Assembly (NCBI GenBank): GCA_003118195.1
Contig: BEXV01000003.1
Span: forward strand, 416,657-480,656
Direction of reading: 5' to 3'
DNA length: 64,000 nt
Source of the DNA: Hemicentrotus pulcherrimus
Taxonomy: Eukaryota > Echinodermata > Echinoidea > Camarodonta > Strongylocentrotidae
Below the pieces are notes generated by a model, which saw nothing but the letters and a program-made list of their open reading frames with translations, ran no database searches and had not been told where the DNA came from. Positions within the stretch are counted from its first letter, which is position 1; the number at the start of each line of letters is the position of its first letter. Below, in pieces: positions 14,086 to 26,820 of this stretch. Both the position numbers and the translations under genes were made by a program.

Positions 14086-15514
14086 AGCCCACAATAGACC
14101 ACTTACAATGGACACGAAATGTTTGTTTGAACATGTTTGATCCGGGGTTTTACATCATGTACATATTACCCTGGAAGTTTGACGCAGACGGTAGATTGTC
14201 CCGAATAAAAAAAGGCGGGAATTGAGATTAATAAAAAGTGACAGCTTAGAGGATTGCGGAGTGTACATTGCATACACAGTGCAAATTGGAAATTTGCCCA
14301 AAACGTAAAGCGTATGTCAGATAAAGAAATCCCTTTTTTAAGCGATGTTTGTCTTGAGCTTAACTGTACACATAATAACAGAAATATACATGAAAAACCT
14401 ATTACAACTCTGCAGGGGTATTGAAAGGTATTAAACGGGCATTGCATAAGCGGTACTGCTCTGAATTTAATATGAGTAATGAGCGGATGATTATCCCATT
14501 ACGAGACAATGATTCCATACTAAAAATTACTTTTAGTACACTTATGCGAGTATGTCATATTTAGCCCGAAAAATGGACTCGAACGGATGTAAGACAAGCA
14601 GATGTAGTTTTCTATAAACGATTTACTTTTGACATTTGATGTTAAAGTGTGATAATTCTCTGAATTGACATTTACAAATGATTTTCAGTCCGTACATTAT
14701 CTAAATGTTGGTAATGACGGTTAACAATTTCTCGAGAAAATTGCTTTATTAAAGAACCAAAGTACCAGAATATAAGAGAGAGCGGGTAGAAATGAATAAA
14801 AAAATCATCAAAATTCGTTTTCGCGCTAATCTACTGGGCACACAACTTCTATTTTCCGAGTCGACAATGTCACGGCAAATCTGGGAAGCACCAAACATCG
14901 CTCTGATAATCTATGAGTCGATGAGAACGGACTATGATGATCATCGAAAGAAGACACTCGTCTGAAAACTGTCTGAGAATTCCGCTCCTCAGACATCCAG
15001 GTCACGATAAAACAACAACAACAGAAAAAACTAAACCAATGTCACACTCCGATGCGACGAAAGTTAAACTACAACAACAACAAGATGAGGAAATCTTCGT
15101 ATCAGGTTCGTACACCAAAACCATCTCAGATTAATTTGGGTATGTGCAGCGCATCTTCGCAAGATGGGGAGGTTTCTGGCGCCTAACCGTTCTAATGTCC
15201 TTGCCCCTCCCCTTTCGCTGTCTTTACCGCCACGGAATAGTCCTCCGAGGTTAGAGTCCTCGGTTTCCCCATCTGTTAGAGGGGAATGAGAGGGTGGGGT
15301 CAGGGTGTTCCGACGGACCACATTCGATACACATTTGCAATTAATGTTGCACTTGACACACACGCCCCGTAATGCGGTGACACTTGACCCCTTTCACGGT
15401 GTCTCTTCACTCACTCTGAAGGTCCCCCTGCCAACAGCCTGTCTTAGTTCTTCTTCTACACCTTATACGGCTCTTCTTTGACGTACTTCTTCTTCTCTTT
15501 AGTTTAAATAGTTA
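14086..15514. other. gene-free stretch
   Basis: No supported gene. A small perfect dyad, CCGAGG and CCTCGG separated by 7 nt, lies near 15245-15265. I see nothing else. Confidence 0.4.
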
Positions 15515-15670
15515 ATGGTCTCTCTTATCTCTACTCGTCTTTTCCTACCTTTCTCCCCATCTCCTCCTTTTTCTTCTTCTCCTCTTCCGCCTCGTCCTTC
15601 ATCTTCTCCTTCTTGTACCACTACTACTTCTACTTTATCTACTTCCCCCTTCCATTTTTTGTTTCTCCAT
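15515..15670. repeat. CT/CTT-rich pyrimidine tract
   Basis: TCTCC, TTCTTC and related words give a Ser/Pro/Phe-rich + frame and a Glu/Gly/Lys-rich - frame. Both are low-complexity translations. Confidence 0.75.
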
Positions 15671-18600
15671 CTCACTCTGTCTTCTTCAGAAGTACTTGGA
15701 AAACATGGTGAACTTCCTCCCTTATTTTTCTTACCCATCGAACAACTTCCCCACCCGTCCTCGCTAAATTCGATTCAAATGGAGTCAATTTCATTTCCAT
15801 CTCATCAAATACTCCGCGGTGTGATGACTGAAATTGATATAAAGGCCTATTTGGGAAGTCATTGAATTCTCTCACATCAAATCTGAACTCCGCGGTGGGT
15901 ATTCCGTTAATTTAACTTTTGAAACAGAGCAAGATTTAGCTGTCGATAAGAGTTAGTCGGGGTGAAAGTAAAGAAAGACCCAGCACGTTTGACATAACTG
16001 ATGTTTTTATACGAAGTGTTGTCAAAATTTGAAACGTTCGTCTGTGGAAAGTTGAAAATACGCTGCCCTTGAAATTGCAGATTTAAAATTGATTTCCGAT
16101 AGTGTTACAATACCGCACCGGTAGGCAAGACTGTGCAATATGTGTGGTTCAATTGTTAAATCCTTTCCTTAAAGTATCCAATGATGTTCATGTTTCTTTA
16201 AAAAATACCCAAAATGCTTTGAATCATATAAAAAAAATGCTACACATAATAGTTTCTAAAAGAAAAATTATGATATCGTGAAATGAAAATTCCGTTCCTC
16301 TTCGGCAAAACGAGACCGGAACAAACATTTTAATGAAAAGCATGTCGTCTGGTTGAATATGCGGATTATGTCTAGAAAAATGATGTATGGATTTTCGAAG
16401 AATAAAACTTTAAATAAGAGGTTCCCTCTCAGACGAATTCACCAACCTTCAAAATGTTAAATTTTCATTACATTAGATCCACAAGAAAGAGTCAAGCAAA
16501 AAACTCAGTCTCTTTATTTTTTGTATAAACCATAAGGCAAGCAAATCTGCGGATTGCAGTCGGTCTACCTGGAAGGTGTTTGTATTTAAGATGTTGGTGC
16601 AAACCAGGGCGAGTCGTCGGAGTGCAAGTGGCGACAATTGGCTACAAATTGTTGGGGGTGATTGATGATGGGGTGCACGAAGAGGTCGTGGGCTAACACG
16701 ACTTCAACCCGCATTAGGGGTCTTAAAGTGATGCAAATCTCTCCCCGTAGTCGCCCGGGTCCCAGGCCCTCGAGGGATGGACTCCAGAACCGGAGTCCTG
16801 TACGTGCCGCCACATGCGCCTCTGCGCATTTAAAGCCTGCTGGAGTTTCAAGACACCGCCTCATTCGGAGTGACTTGGGGAAAGGTGATCAGATTTGGCA
16901 ATGTTTCACATATTTTCCCTTTTGTCTCCAAAAATTAGTCGACTTTTCAGCCGGATACAGACGTTCCTGGGTCTCATAACTTTGGGGGATGATTTGACGG
17001 TATTTGATATAAGTTAGGACAAGTTTGAGTAAGAACATGTCTACCAACAGTCCTACGTTGAATGGCTAATGGGACTAAAGAATTCAATAACAGGTTGATA
17101 TTACAAATCTGCTTGCCCCTAGCTTGATGTAAGCCGTAAAGCTATAAACAAACTCTTATTCAGTTAAAAATACCGACCAGGTATAGCAGATGAGGCAATG
17201 ACCTGAAATAGAATGTTAAAGCTGTATCTCGACCAATAATGGTCACTGACTTGGTGGCTACCGACTTATTTAATACTTTTGCAATTTGAATCTGTTAATG
17301 CAGCAATGCCCATTCGAACCGACCTACTTGTTACCCGACTTGCGCTTTGTTCAAGAATGCCATTTCAAGAAGACGCTTCGCAACGCCGAACTAGTCCTAA
17401 ATTACATCCACATCTTACAAAGATAGGACTGGTCTATACTATCGCAGTCTATGGATCAAGTCAATCATTTAGACAATTTAGTTACAATTTTTCAGATCAC
17501 TGATGGGAATGAAAATTTACACGTCAAAGACACATTACCAGTTGGACAAAACAGATAGCTTACAATTGGCTCACGTTGACTCATCATAATACATAAAGTC
17601 CATTGCGATGAGTCAGTCAACCTACGTTCCAACAACATAAGTGATTGATTTTCCAGAAGCAGGGTGGAGGAGCTTCTCTATAAGATTTTACTCAAATACA
17701 ATGCAGACATTTTAGCAGAGAATACAGCCCCCCCCCCCACCCGTAACAAAAAAGGACCACAGTTGATTTTGTAGCAAAGTTCTCCCACAAGACCAAATCA
17801 TTAAAAAGAGAGATAGCTCTTTTGTCAAGGTGTAAGCAAGGAAAGCGAATCCAAAAAGAGATTCCCTCGCGCTTTTCTGAAATAGGATTACTAAGAGGGG
17901 CTAAGCCGTTGAGGACTTTAATCCTCAGTTAGTTAAAAATACTTAATACAATTCACTGGTCCTTGACTCTATACCTTTACTCTTATTGTCCGCCTTGGCG
18001 GTAAAGTCCTGGAACCCGCTACGCTTCTGAGCTTTAAACCATTCTCCTCTATCCTAAGGAATTGCTCACTTTATACCCCGCATTTGATAAGATATACCCT
18101 CTCACCCTTTCTTTCTCTCTTCAATTGACTTTGCACTATTTGATTGCCCTTTTGTAGACTCTTTGATCATCTTTAAGGACGTATCGATCAAAGATGTTGA
18201 TAGTCCATGCGCGCGGTAGGTATATACTTATAGTTCAGCTGTTACATATTGTATGTCCACTAGTGAGCGTACGATTACAAAGTGAAATGAGAATGATTCC
18301 ATTCGAATAAAGTGTTGGGTTTTTATTAAAGCAAAATGGCACACCAATATTTGTTGAAAACTCCGAGCAACACGAGATAATCACAATGAATTGTTTTCAA
18401 ATTGTCGTTAATCCCGTCAAACATATCGGTGACCTCAATGGACATCATAATGTTTAGCAACAAAAAGAGAGAAACCATCACGACCTACAAATACACAAAA
18501 TTGCAAGACCAACAATTTCCGCCAGCCAGGGCAGATAATACCTTGTTCAAGATACATGTATGACATTTCTAAACAACTAGAGCTCAGGATATCGTAAGGA

Positions 18601-20456
18601 ACTATTTTTCTAGCAATGTCCTTAACCCTGAAGCAATATGAGTGGATAACAATGAGGATGAAGGGCAAACTCCTTACCCCTCTTTGTAAGGCGCAGGGAC
18701 ACCCCACCGACTAGATCATTCCCCTTCAATGGCAAATATGGTGGAAACCATCTCGACTCAAGTCTCAAGAACACTAATGAGCTAGTCACAAAGATTGGAT
18801 CAAACCAGGGGTAAACAGGACGAAATTGAAACCAGACCGAATTTTGGACTTGACCCCAAAGCGAACTCCACAAATTAAACGGAAGGTATAGCTGAGGTAC
18901 GATCGCAGCCTCGCTTCGCCGTCAGGGGATCTATAGAGTGGAATATATTGTCTTGGTAGATTCAGAGTGATCCATGACGTTTAAAGTCATATTCCTGTTT
19001 CTATTTGAACATGTTGAAGTAAAGATGAGAAATTCAGGATGAGTTTTTGCCATTTAAGCAATCAGTACTTTTAGCTTCCCATAGTCGGACGAACATCGTA
19101 AGAAGTAGCAGCTACAATAATGTGACAAGTACCTCGACATGAACATGACTAGATATCTTCAGTGCATTACAGCAACAACGGGTACATTAATTGGCAGGAA
19201 AATTGCCAATGAAATGAGAGACTCTCAATGGTCTTGGTGAAACACATAACGGTATTAGACTTAGAGAACCTTTACACAGCATAACCAACAAGCTGAGTTA
19301 AGTTTCTGCACCCTTACTCATAATTATGATGATATTAAAGGGTTTTTAGATTTCATATATTCTTTCAAAAAACTCAAGGTAGATATGATTGGAATGGTCG
19401 TTTCATCTCAGCATTACTAACAACAGGTGATGCTAGTACATACAGTTCAAAGTTTATGTCTATAACAGGGTGACCCCTAAAAATAGACGCAATTTTCAAA
19501 GAAAAATATCATGTGTATGTACATGGCACCTTTTCTGTATACGGTAAGAGGATTTCGGTGAAACCTGTAATGACTTAAGTGAGATTTGTAATACTGACTC
19601 GGACCCGAAACTCCGATTCCCCCTTCTGCCACCTGCCTACCGATGGCAGATGTGACAAGGAATGGTCTATCCTTCGCCATCTCTTCTCAGGTTCAAAGAT
19701 TCTGGTTTATTCCGTCCTCATGCAGCATTTACTGGATATTATGATGTGTAAGAGTAGGCAAGCGACCGATAAACACGTCATGGGTTGATATTTGTTTATT
19801 TTCACTTAAGGAACCAGAAAACTATAGTCACACCTCGATAATTCATTTTAAAGAGTGCTTTGTTCAAGAATTGCACAAACTATGGACTCTGTTCTCGAAG
19901 CAAAGAAAGGTCGGTGTGAACTTTGTGAGACTTCACAGTGTGATGCTTTTTGGTTTCTTCAAAAGGAAGCTAAAGAGGTTATGCAAACCAAATAAAAAAA
20001 AAACCAATTTTCAATAACTCATCTCAATTGAAGCAATATCAAGAATGGTAGGAGGTTATAAAGACAGCGCCATATTCGTTTTATCTTCTTTAATTGGACA
20101 GCGCCACCACCCAACGCCGAGTAGGCGCTGACGGACATTCTCATTTCGCAATTGCTCTGTAAAATTACGAGGCCTGCCGAGTTGGAACAAATTTCCATTT
20201 GTGTTAAAAACATCACTTAAAAGGTAGTGAAAGTTGTGTTTCTCAATTTCATGGGGGGAATGATGAAGTTGAAGTTGAGAGATTTGCAGCTGTTTTAGCT
20301 ATCAGAAAGCGCCAAGCGGAAGCACAAGTGCATGTTTTTTTTTCTTCCCGCCGTCCGTTTATCCCTGAATAACGATTATTGTTGTACTGGATGAAAGTTA
20401 CTGTTTTCAGACGATATAAATCTTCCGGCCCCTTTTCTGTGCTTGAAACTGTTAAA
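15671..20456. other. gene-free stretch with one GC-rich patch
   Basis: No gene is supported. The patch at about 16660-16870 is much richer in GC and CpG than its surroundings, is open on both strands, and carries a perfect octamer motif ATGCAAAT at 16731-16738. That would suit a regulatory element as well as an exon. A C run lies near 17730. Confidence 0.4.
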
Positions 20457-20534
20457 GACACATAACCTCATGAGTATGATGACTATTGCATAAGAGACAC
20501 GTAACGTCGTGAATATGATGACTATTGCATAAGA
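20457..20534 (+). repeat. 39-bp tandem duplication
   Basis: Two 39-base units, 20457-20495 and 20496-20534, share TATGATGACTATTGCATAAG exactly and differ at a few bases in the first half. The first bases of a third unit follow. Confidence 0.9.
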
Positions 20535-23004
20535 GACAACTGACCCAATGCCTGGGTTATATCATCTGAAGATAGTGAAACTAAATCTGCATTGAATAGC
20601 ATCCAAATGCAATGTGAACCCAATAAGGACCGATCTAGTTGTACATCAGGTAGCACTTACATGTACAAGCATCTCCAGTGCAGACACATGGCGCATTCTT
20701 CAGGGTAAAGTAGGACATATACAAACGCTGGTCTATTTTTGCATTTGTGGTCTTTCACCAACAGTCGAAGGCCACATGAGGCTGTGAAGAAACTTGTAGA
20801 CCGAACTCACATGCTCGGAACATACATTTTCTCATTTTAATGTCTTTAAACTTAACTTAATTTAATCGACTCAAAACTAGTCGCGTGATATCAGATTGTG
20901 ATCGCAGAGCCTAGTACAGTTTATCAATCAAAAATGAAAAAGGATAAAAAACTAGAAAAGTTTTGGTAATATTAAGCTCTAAAATTTTCAGGGGCGCCAA
21001 TAGACATGGCGGTGTGGGTGCGACGCAGCCACAGATATAGTACAGAAGGCGAACCCTAGGAATTTCTTCTGGAAATACAAACCCATCTCGCGCTCACTTA
21101 GATACATTGTTGACTCAATAAACAAAAAGTATTCCGATTTATACAAATACAAACATGCACTTCACACCAATCTATCTGTCCCTCTTTTCAGGAAAAGAGA
21201 CGAGGGGAAAAAGATAACCCACCCAATTGTCATGACTTTGGAAATAGCGCACAATAAGAAAAGAAATCGCGATTGATAAAATAATATTTTTTTTGAGTAT
21301 CATGTCTGGGTAGAAATTGGGTAGTAGCATGAAATTGGATGTACAAAGACTCCCCGGTGTGTGGTGACTTGGGGAAGAACTGACTTCCGTTTTGTTGGTT
21401 TGAGATCGGGTGGAAAATCGGACAATGATTCTGGGGGCCTGTTCTATTCAAAGGCGGTTGCCTGGAATAAACATGTATGTTTAGAAGCGTGGGCACAGAA
21501 AAAACATTCTCCCACTATATGATCAGCAACTGTTTTAAATTTAGGCTCTCTTTTCAAGCGTGAGCAACCAGGAGGCATCGCAACAGGGAAATCCATATGA
21601 TGCAACGTATTTATTCAAAAGAAACGCTAAGAGATCTGGGTTTTGATCGTAAATTCGAGAAAAAAAAGGAGGTTAAAGAGAGAGGGAGAGATCGCGAACA
21701 GTGCCACGTTTGTTTGAGCATCGAGGATGTAGGCCGGTGGTGTCTTTTTTATAAATGCCCTAGAACTAGAACTATTGAAGGCGATGTACTTTCCAGGGTT
21801 GTTCTCTATCCATTAGAAGTGATATAGTTTAAACTGTACCCCTCCCTTCTTTCATAAAATGGCACGTGTAATTGAAACATGAGAAATGAAGCATGTGACT
21901 GACATACAAAATGATGAAACTCCATTCATGTTCGGTATCGGGCGAAATTCATGCAGAGAAGACCGAGAAATTGAAGTTATATTACTTTATTCAATCACCT
22001 TAACGTGTTTGTAAACTAATTGCAGGAAAACAGGTTAACTGTATACAGTGTATAATCATGTTGAAATGAGTCGCTGCGGCCGCCGATTCCGGAGGTCAAT
22101 TTGGGGTATTGATTTTCTTTGCAATCGAGCAGATTTCCCCACAATGTAATTCGATTGTTTCGTCATCTTTATTTTTTGTAAGTCCTCCCAAGCCATCTCG
22201 AAGTTTCTTTATTCTGACGATTAGTCTGACAAGTGGCCAAACCCACTCTGAATGTACATCAATAGTATCGCTTTACCGCCAAAAATCGATTGCAATTATC
22301 GTGCTCGGAAGCGGGATGATACACATTTGGATTGCTATCAATAATATTGCAGTAATCGTCTGCCTACATAGTAGTGCTTCACAGACGGGTACTACCTATA
22401 CAACATACGAATGACACGAATTTGTAAATTTGGCGACTTTGGGGAACATCGTGAAAGACCGACAGAACTGGTTTTCGAAAGGGCTTTGAACTTCAAATAA
22501 TTGTTTAATAGTAATTGTTTTCGTGCACGGCATGGGGTAATCTTATTATTAACTCACCATGGTTTATATATGAATTTTTAAAAAGATGTGCTATAAACGA
22601 CATATTTAAAACATTGTGTTTTATATGTACATTCGTAGGGGTACAAGTTTGAACTGAGACATTAGCATGGTATTTTAAACACTTGCCTTGATGATCCGAG
22701 GAGAGCCTTTTTATACTTTTTTTCTCAGTCTGAGAACCGGGCGTCAAGTTTTTGACAGTGCATGTACAAATAAAATCCATAATGTATAGAAAACTTATTA
22801 GAACATAAGAACTGTGGTAATTCCCAACGTACGATATTACCATATTATCTGAATGTATGAACAAAACTTGCTCAAGGCATATGAAATATTTATTTTATAA
22901 TTTCACATTTTGGGGCCTACTTCCGATGAAACTCGATACTTCTTTAACCAATTGCTATTTTTGTAAATACCTTTTGCGACGATTATGGACTATATATTTG
23001 TTTC
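20535..23004. other. gene-free stretch
   Basis: No supported gene, RNA or mobile element. Frames such as 22109-22414 (+) and 22505-22864 (-) are AT-rich and show no motif. Confidence 0.4.
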
Positions 23005-23075
23005 AATTCAATTCAATTTTATTTATGTTTCCAACAAAACATTACAGCTCAATTATAATTATTTACAACAATTAA
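23005..23075 (-). mobile_element. possible retroelement 3' tail
   Basis: Read on the minus strand, the sequence ends in ...AACATAAATAAAATTGAATTGAATTGAA. This is a polyadenylation-like word followed by a short tandem tail, as seen at the 3' ends of many non-LTR retrotransposons. No coding remnant lies next to it, so this could equally be a simple ATTCA repeat. Confidence 0.3.
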
Positions 23076-23640
23076 GGAATACAGATTGGAAACAGAGGGT
23101 TCGACTAGAAAGCAATGCTTGTATGAACATTAAATAAAGCTTGTACGGTTGTAGACACCCCAAATGAGGTTAGGAATAGTGAGTAATCAAATTAAAAATT
23201 TAAGAGAAAGAAGTGCAAAGGGTGTAGGAAAAAGGACTAAACACGGTTTGTGTTAATTGCGGCGTAGCTTTATCAATGTTCTGTATTCTACATGAGGTGA
23301 CTAGAATATAGAACAGTATGGTGTATCTGTCGTGGGGTATGAGCCGGGTAATTAGGAGAGGGCTTTTGTTTCGCTTTGATAGGGGCCTGGCAGCCACCTG
23401 CCAAGCCGATGATACATGTACGATGTAGACTTGAACATGACGTAGACGTCCACATGGAACACAACATTGTCTGCCTCGATCGTAATATATTCCCGTATAC
23501 GCGATGGGACTCAACGAGTGAGCGAACGATCTGGTTAGATGTAACGATGTTAAACAGTTTGACTTATGACCGATTGGTCTGAATAATTGGATTTTATTCG
23601 TTTAATCTGACTACATCTTTGCCCGTCACTTATATATAAT
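23076..23640. other. gene-free stretch
   Basis: Frames are open on both strands around 23200-23580, but nothing recognisable is encoded. I see no other feature. Confidence 0.4.
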
Positions 23641-23671
23641 ACTATGCTACTGCTACTACTACTACTACTAT

Positions 23672-23703
<32 letters not shown>

Positions 23704-23838
23704 TAACTACTACTTCTATTACTACTACTACTACTACTGCTACTACTGCTACTACTACTACTTCTACTACTACTACTACTACTACTGCTACTACTGCTAC
23801 TACTACTACTACTTCTACTACTACTACTACTACTATTT

Positions 23839-23872
<34 letters not shown>

Positions 23873-23907
23873 TATTAAAACTTCTACCACCACTACCACT
23901 GCTACAT
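23641..23907. repeat. long (CTA)n trinucleotide array
   Basis: About 267 bases of CTA with scattered CTG, CTT and ATT variants. The minus-strand frame, almost pure Val with Glu and Ala, is a translation of the repeat. Confidence 0.95.
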
Positions 23908-25394
23908 AAAATTAATTAAACACATTATCAGCCTCAAAACAGTTTTGATTTGGCCATGTTTATCCTTCTTCAACATTCAATATCAATACCAACCCATCTA
24001 ATTTACCGCATTGTTTGTAGCATTCCATGTATTAAATGCTAATTAAAATAATAATAATAACAACAACAAAAACGATTACAATTTGAATGAGAAGTGTTAC
24101 AGTCTTGAAACTAGCCAACGCAATGATAAAAGGCAATTCAATTCGATTTCATGTCCAGGTTCAGTTGGTCCCTCGTGGATTGATCGGGGTATTTTAAGGG
24201 ATTCGTAGCTCCTCGCCAAACCCCACATCCTCTTTGTAGAACAGAGGGGTAAACTTTTAACCCCATAAGGTTTCAATGAGACAAACCCCATGAAAATGAG
24301 GGAGAAAGACAAAGAAAGAGAGGGAGAGAAAGGTCTCATTTTCTGTAACAGACATGCGGTTGCTGTTATTCACCCGTTTGATCTGATTTTGACTCGCGCG
24401 TATTATATTGACAATACCAAATGTATTTACGCACTGTATACTTATGACTTTACATTTTTATCTTGTATAACAATGTTGACTCTTTATCTGATTTCCTCGT
24501 CGCTACATAATTCACATCCATTCAAGTGTGGAATTTATCGCTATTTTTGAAGTAAAGTGGGGGAAGGATTACGTATGATGCCGAAATGTAAAGAGTGCAT
24601 ATTAAACCTTTTTTTCCTCCAAAACCCACAGGTGTAGCACACATACGTGTTGGAATGCCCGCCATAACCTAAGCATACCAAAGTGTTTATGACACTATCG
24701 GAATGAACAAAGAATTAAAAAACATGATATCCACTGAGTTCAATCATTTGCAACTCAAAAGTGTAATTCTGAAAGTAAACATTCATTGTAATGTTGTTAT
24801 GAATGAATTATGAAAGCACTCTTAACAAGCCCATAGCGTTTTCATCCGAGCACAAATCGAATGCATGAAACAAAGCCCATTAAGTTGTAGCTCTTTGAGT
24901 TGCCATACTATCGAAACTTCAGCTTTGACTTTCAACCGATTTGTCGAAACATTACCCTACAAAAGTTATAAGGTAACCATGGCAACCGATCGAAAGTGAT
25001 ATGCCTTTGGACTCGGACTTGAGTCAGCTAGAGAGAGATATGAATCCATGTGATTCGACTTTGTACTGAGTATAATATAGGTATGGTATACTATCATGTC
25101 TCTAGGACGGAGACCAGTCAATGACATTGCACTGTAAAGGTTTCACAACCGGTTTACAAATCATATTCCCTGCACATAATACGAGTCCCCCGAATACAAA
25201 CTGTACCAATGAATGATCAACCATCGTTGTGTTTTATAATCCATTATGTTTGACGCTCTATTTATGATTTGATAATGGAAAACGTGATATATTTGAGATT
25301 TTGAGATTAATATTGTCGGTCACTAACTAACCGTCTTGTGTCACAGTTAAGGCAGACATGGCGCAATGTTGGTGGTGTTTAACGTGGAAGAGGT
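23908..25394 (-). other. probable intron sequence of the 25.4-25.95 kb gene
   Basis: This lies directly 3' of the donor of the minus-strand exon. It is AT-rich, with no recognisable exon, RNA or element. If the exon is real, this stretch and perhaps the CTA array belong to its first coding intron, whose acceptor I could not find. Confidence 0.3.
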
Positions 25395-25400
25395 ACTTAC
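25395..25400 (-). promoter_or_regulatory. 5' splice site (GTAAGT)
   Basis: On the minus strand the reading frame runs into CCAGCG followed by GTAAGT, the full metazoan donor consensus at positions +1 to +6. The exon upstream is exactly 183 codons, so the intron would be phase 0. Confidence 0.65.
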
Positions 25401-25949
25401 CGCTGGTACACTGTGTGTTGACTCCACTTGATGTGACAATATAATTACGAAGAGGTAGAACATAAAACTGAGAGTCCACGGCGTAATATTTCCCATATAC
25501 ATCCTTCGAGACAACCAACAACATGACAACGACCACGACGCGTTTGAATTCCGCCGTAAGTCCCGCGTCGTCGCCGTCGCCGCCTTCTTCGAAGAAAACA
25601 CAGAGTCTGTATGTGACGAGGATGAGGATGATGATGATAAAGATGTTGTTGATGATGATGACGGCGTTCGCCGTGATCGCGAATGCCTGACGTCTGGTCT
25701 CGACAGCGAGTTCGTTTGGTTATGTGTCATGTGTGACGCGCATGGGTACGAAGTAGACGGTGATACATCAGTGAATTGCGCGCGGTCAACGCGCTCGACG
25801 ACGCGCCTTCCATCGGCGTCGTAATGGGAACATTTGCAGGAGTCTTTCACGCCGGGGCTCGTGCCTCTTGGTACATTTGTTCCAGAGAGGTCGGGGGAGC
25901 CTACCGGGGATAATCTATCCATGGGCGTTGCTTCGGCTGAGTGCCCCAT
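25401..25949 (-). CDS. first coding exon of a Ser/Thr-rich protein with one signal-anchor or signal-peptide segment
   Basis: I do not recognise the protein. The exon encodes 183 residues and ends in phase 0 at a consensus donor. The ATG has A at -3 and G at +4, and an in-frame TGA lies two codons upstream of it. Residues 1-95 are polar, with a CKC pair at 38-40. Residues 97-112 are almost all Ser/Thr, encoded by an ATC-type triplet repeat. Residues 143-144 are a Cys pair. Residues 158-172 (WTLSFMFYLFVIILS) form the only hydrophobic segment, followed by HQVESTHSVPA. Two topologies fit: a type II or signal-anchor protein with a cytoplasmic tail of about 155 residues, or a secreted or type I protein that starts at Met150 or Met152, which would leave a signal peptide of about 30 residues. 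The sequence is far richer in CpG than its flanks. Later exons are not in view. The gene itself is likely; its function is unknown. Confidence 0.6.
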
Positions 25950-26789
25950 CGTGCTTCAATACCTGGTACTATACACGGTCATGTCAGCGGCACGGAATCG
26001 GCGGCAACAATGTCACCGACAGCACTGTATGCAACCTCCACACCCGAAGCAGGAACTTGCTCAAATTCAGGACGTCAAATCAAAACGGCCCCCCAAATTG
26101 TTAATATTCTATCCAACCAAGCAGCCTTATGAAATTCAATTCAATTTAGACAATGCAGATGATAGTACATCCAAATGTTAACGTTAACTCCAGATAGTTT
26201 GGGAAAAATGAACGAAATGTAGAGCTCGAAATCAATCCTTATCCCCGTCCTTAATGTTATTTCCCCGAGGTAATGTCGACGCCGCCTGTTTCCAAATTAA
26301 TCCCCTTGCCTCGTTTATCGTGCATTAATCCTTATTTGGGATATAAGATGAATCCTTCAATATGATCAGTAGATCCAGACAGTGAAATATAATCAATGAG
26401 AGATGATGAACACTGATCAAGTTCAAACTTGATGAATTCCCGCAAGGAGAATAATATTTCACTTATTGGTGCTGTAGCTTGATAGAGCAGCTGATTTGTT
26501 TCACGAAAACTGAAGATAGTACAATGACTGATGATGATGATGTCTCAGATATCACGTGTTGTGGTCGTTAGGGGTCCAAGAGATAGCTTGATGATGAGCT
26601 TAAATAAATCAGTTAAGAGCCTCTTCTGTTTCGCTTTGGAGGAAAGCGCCACGAACGAAGGTGTGTACAGCAGGCAAGCTATCCTAGAATGGTTACAGTG
26701 TAAGTGTTACCGCTCACTGCTGTACACCCCGCTCCGCCGTCGCACACACACTCGCAACTCACCTATTGTTAGTAGCACACAACGCTTCT
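25950..26789 (-). other. probable 5' UTR and proximal upstream region of the 25.4-25.95 kb gene
   Basis: This lies immediately upstream of the Kozak-context ATG. It contains an 11-bp perfect inverted repeat (26663-26673 and 26717-26727, GTGTACAGCAG and its complement, 43-nt spacer) and, at 26757-26762, a minus-strand GTGAGT after AATAG that could be an alternative 5' UTR donor. The + strand frame at 25834-26181 is the antisense of the exon and UTR. The transcription start is not defined by the sequence. Confidence 0.35.
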
Positions 26790-26820
26790 AACCAATCGGG
26801 AGTCGAGATGGGGCGTGGCC
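26790..26820 (-). promoter_or_regulatory. CCAAT box and GC box (candidate promoter elements)
   Basis: A CCAAT pentamer at 26792-26796 and GGGGCGTGG at 26810-26818 (Sp1/KLF-type) lie 14 bases apart. Both motifs are read on the + strand, and both can act in either orientation. They sit about 850 bases upstream of the minus-strand ATG. No TATA box is visible. Their position suits a TATA-less promoter, but this is inference from motifs alone. Confidence 0.3.

Noticed and set aside
20222..20370. Coding-like + frame with DEVEVERFAAVLAIRKRQAE
   Set aside because: The string looks protein-like, but the frame is about 53 codons, no start or acceptor is convincing, and no family is recognisable.
23642..23899. 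85-residue Val-rich protein
   Set aside because: It is a translation of the CTA trinucleotide array.
25834..26181. 115-residue + strand frame
   Set aside because: It is the antisense shadow of the minus-strand exon and its 5' region, with no splice or start evidence of its own.
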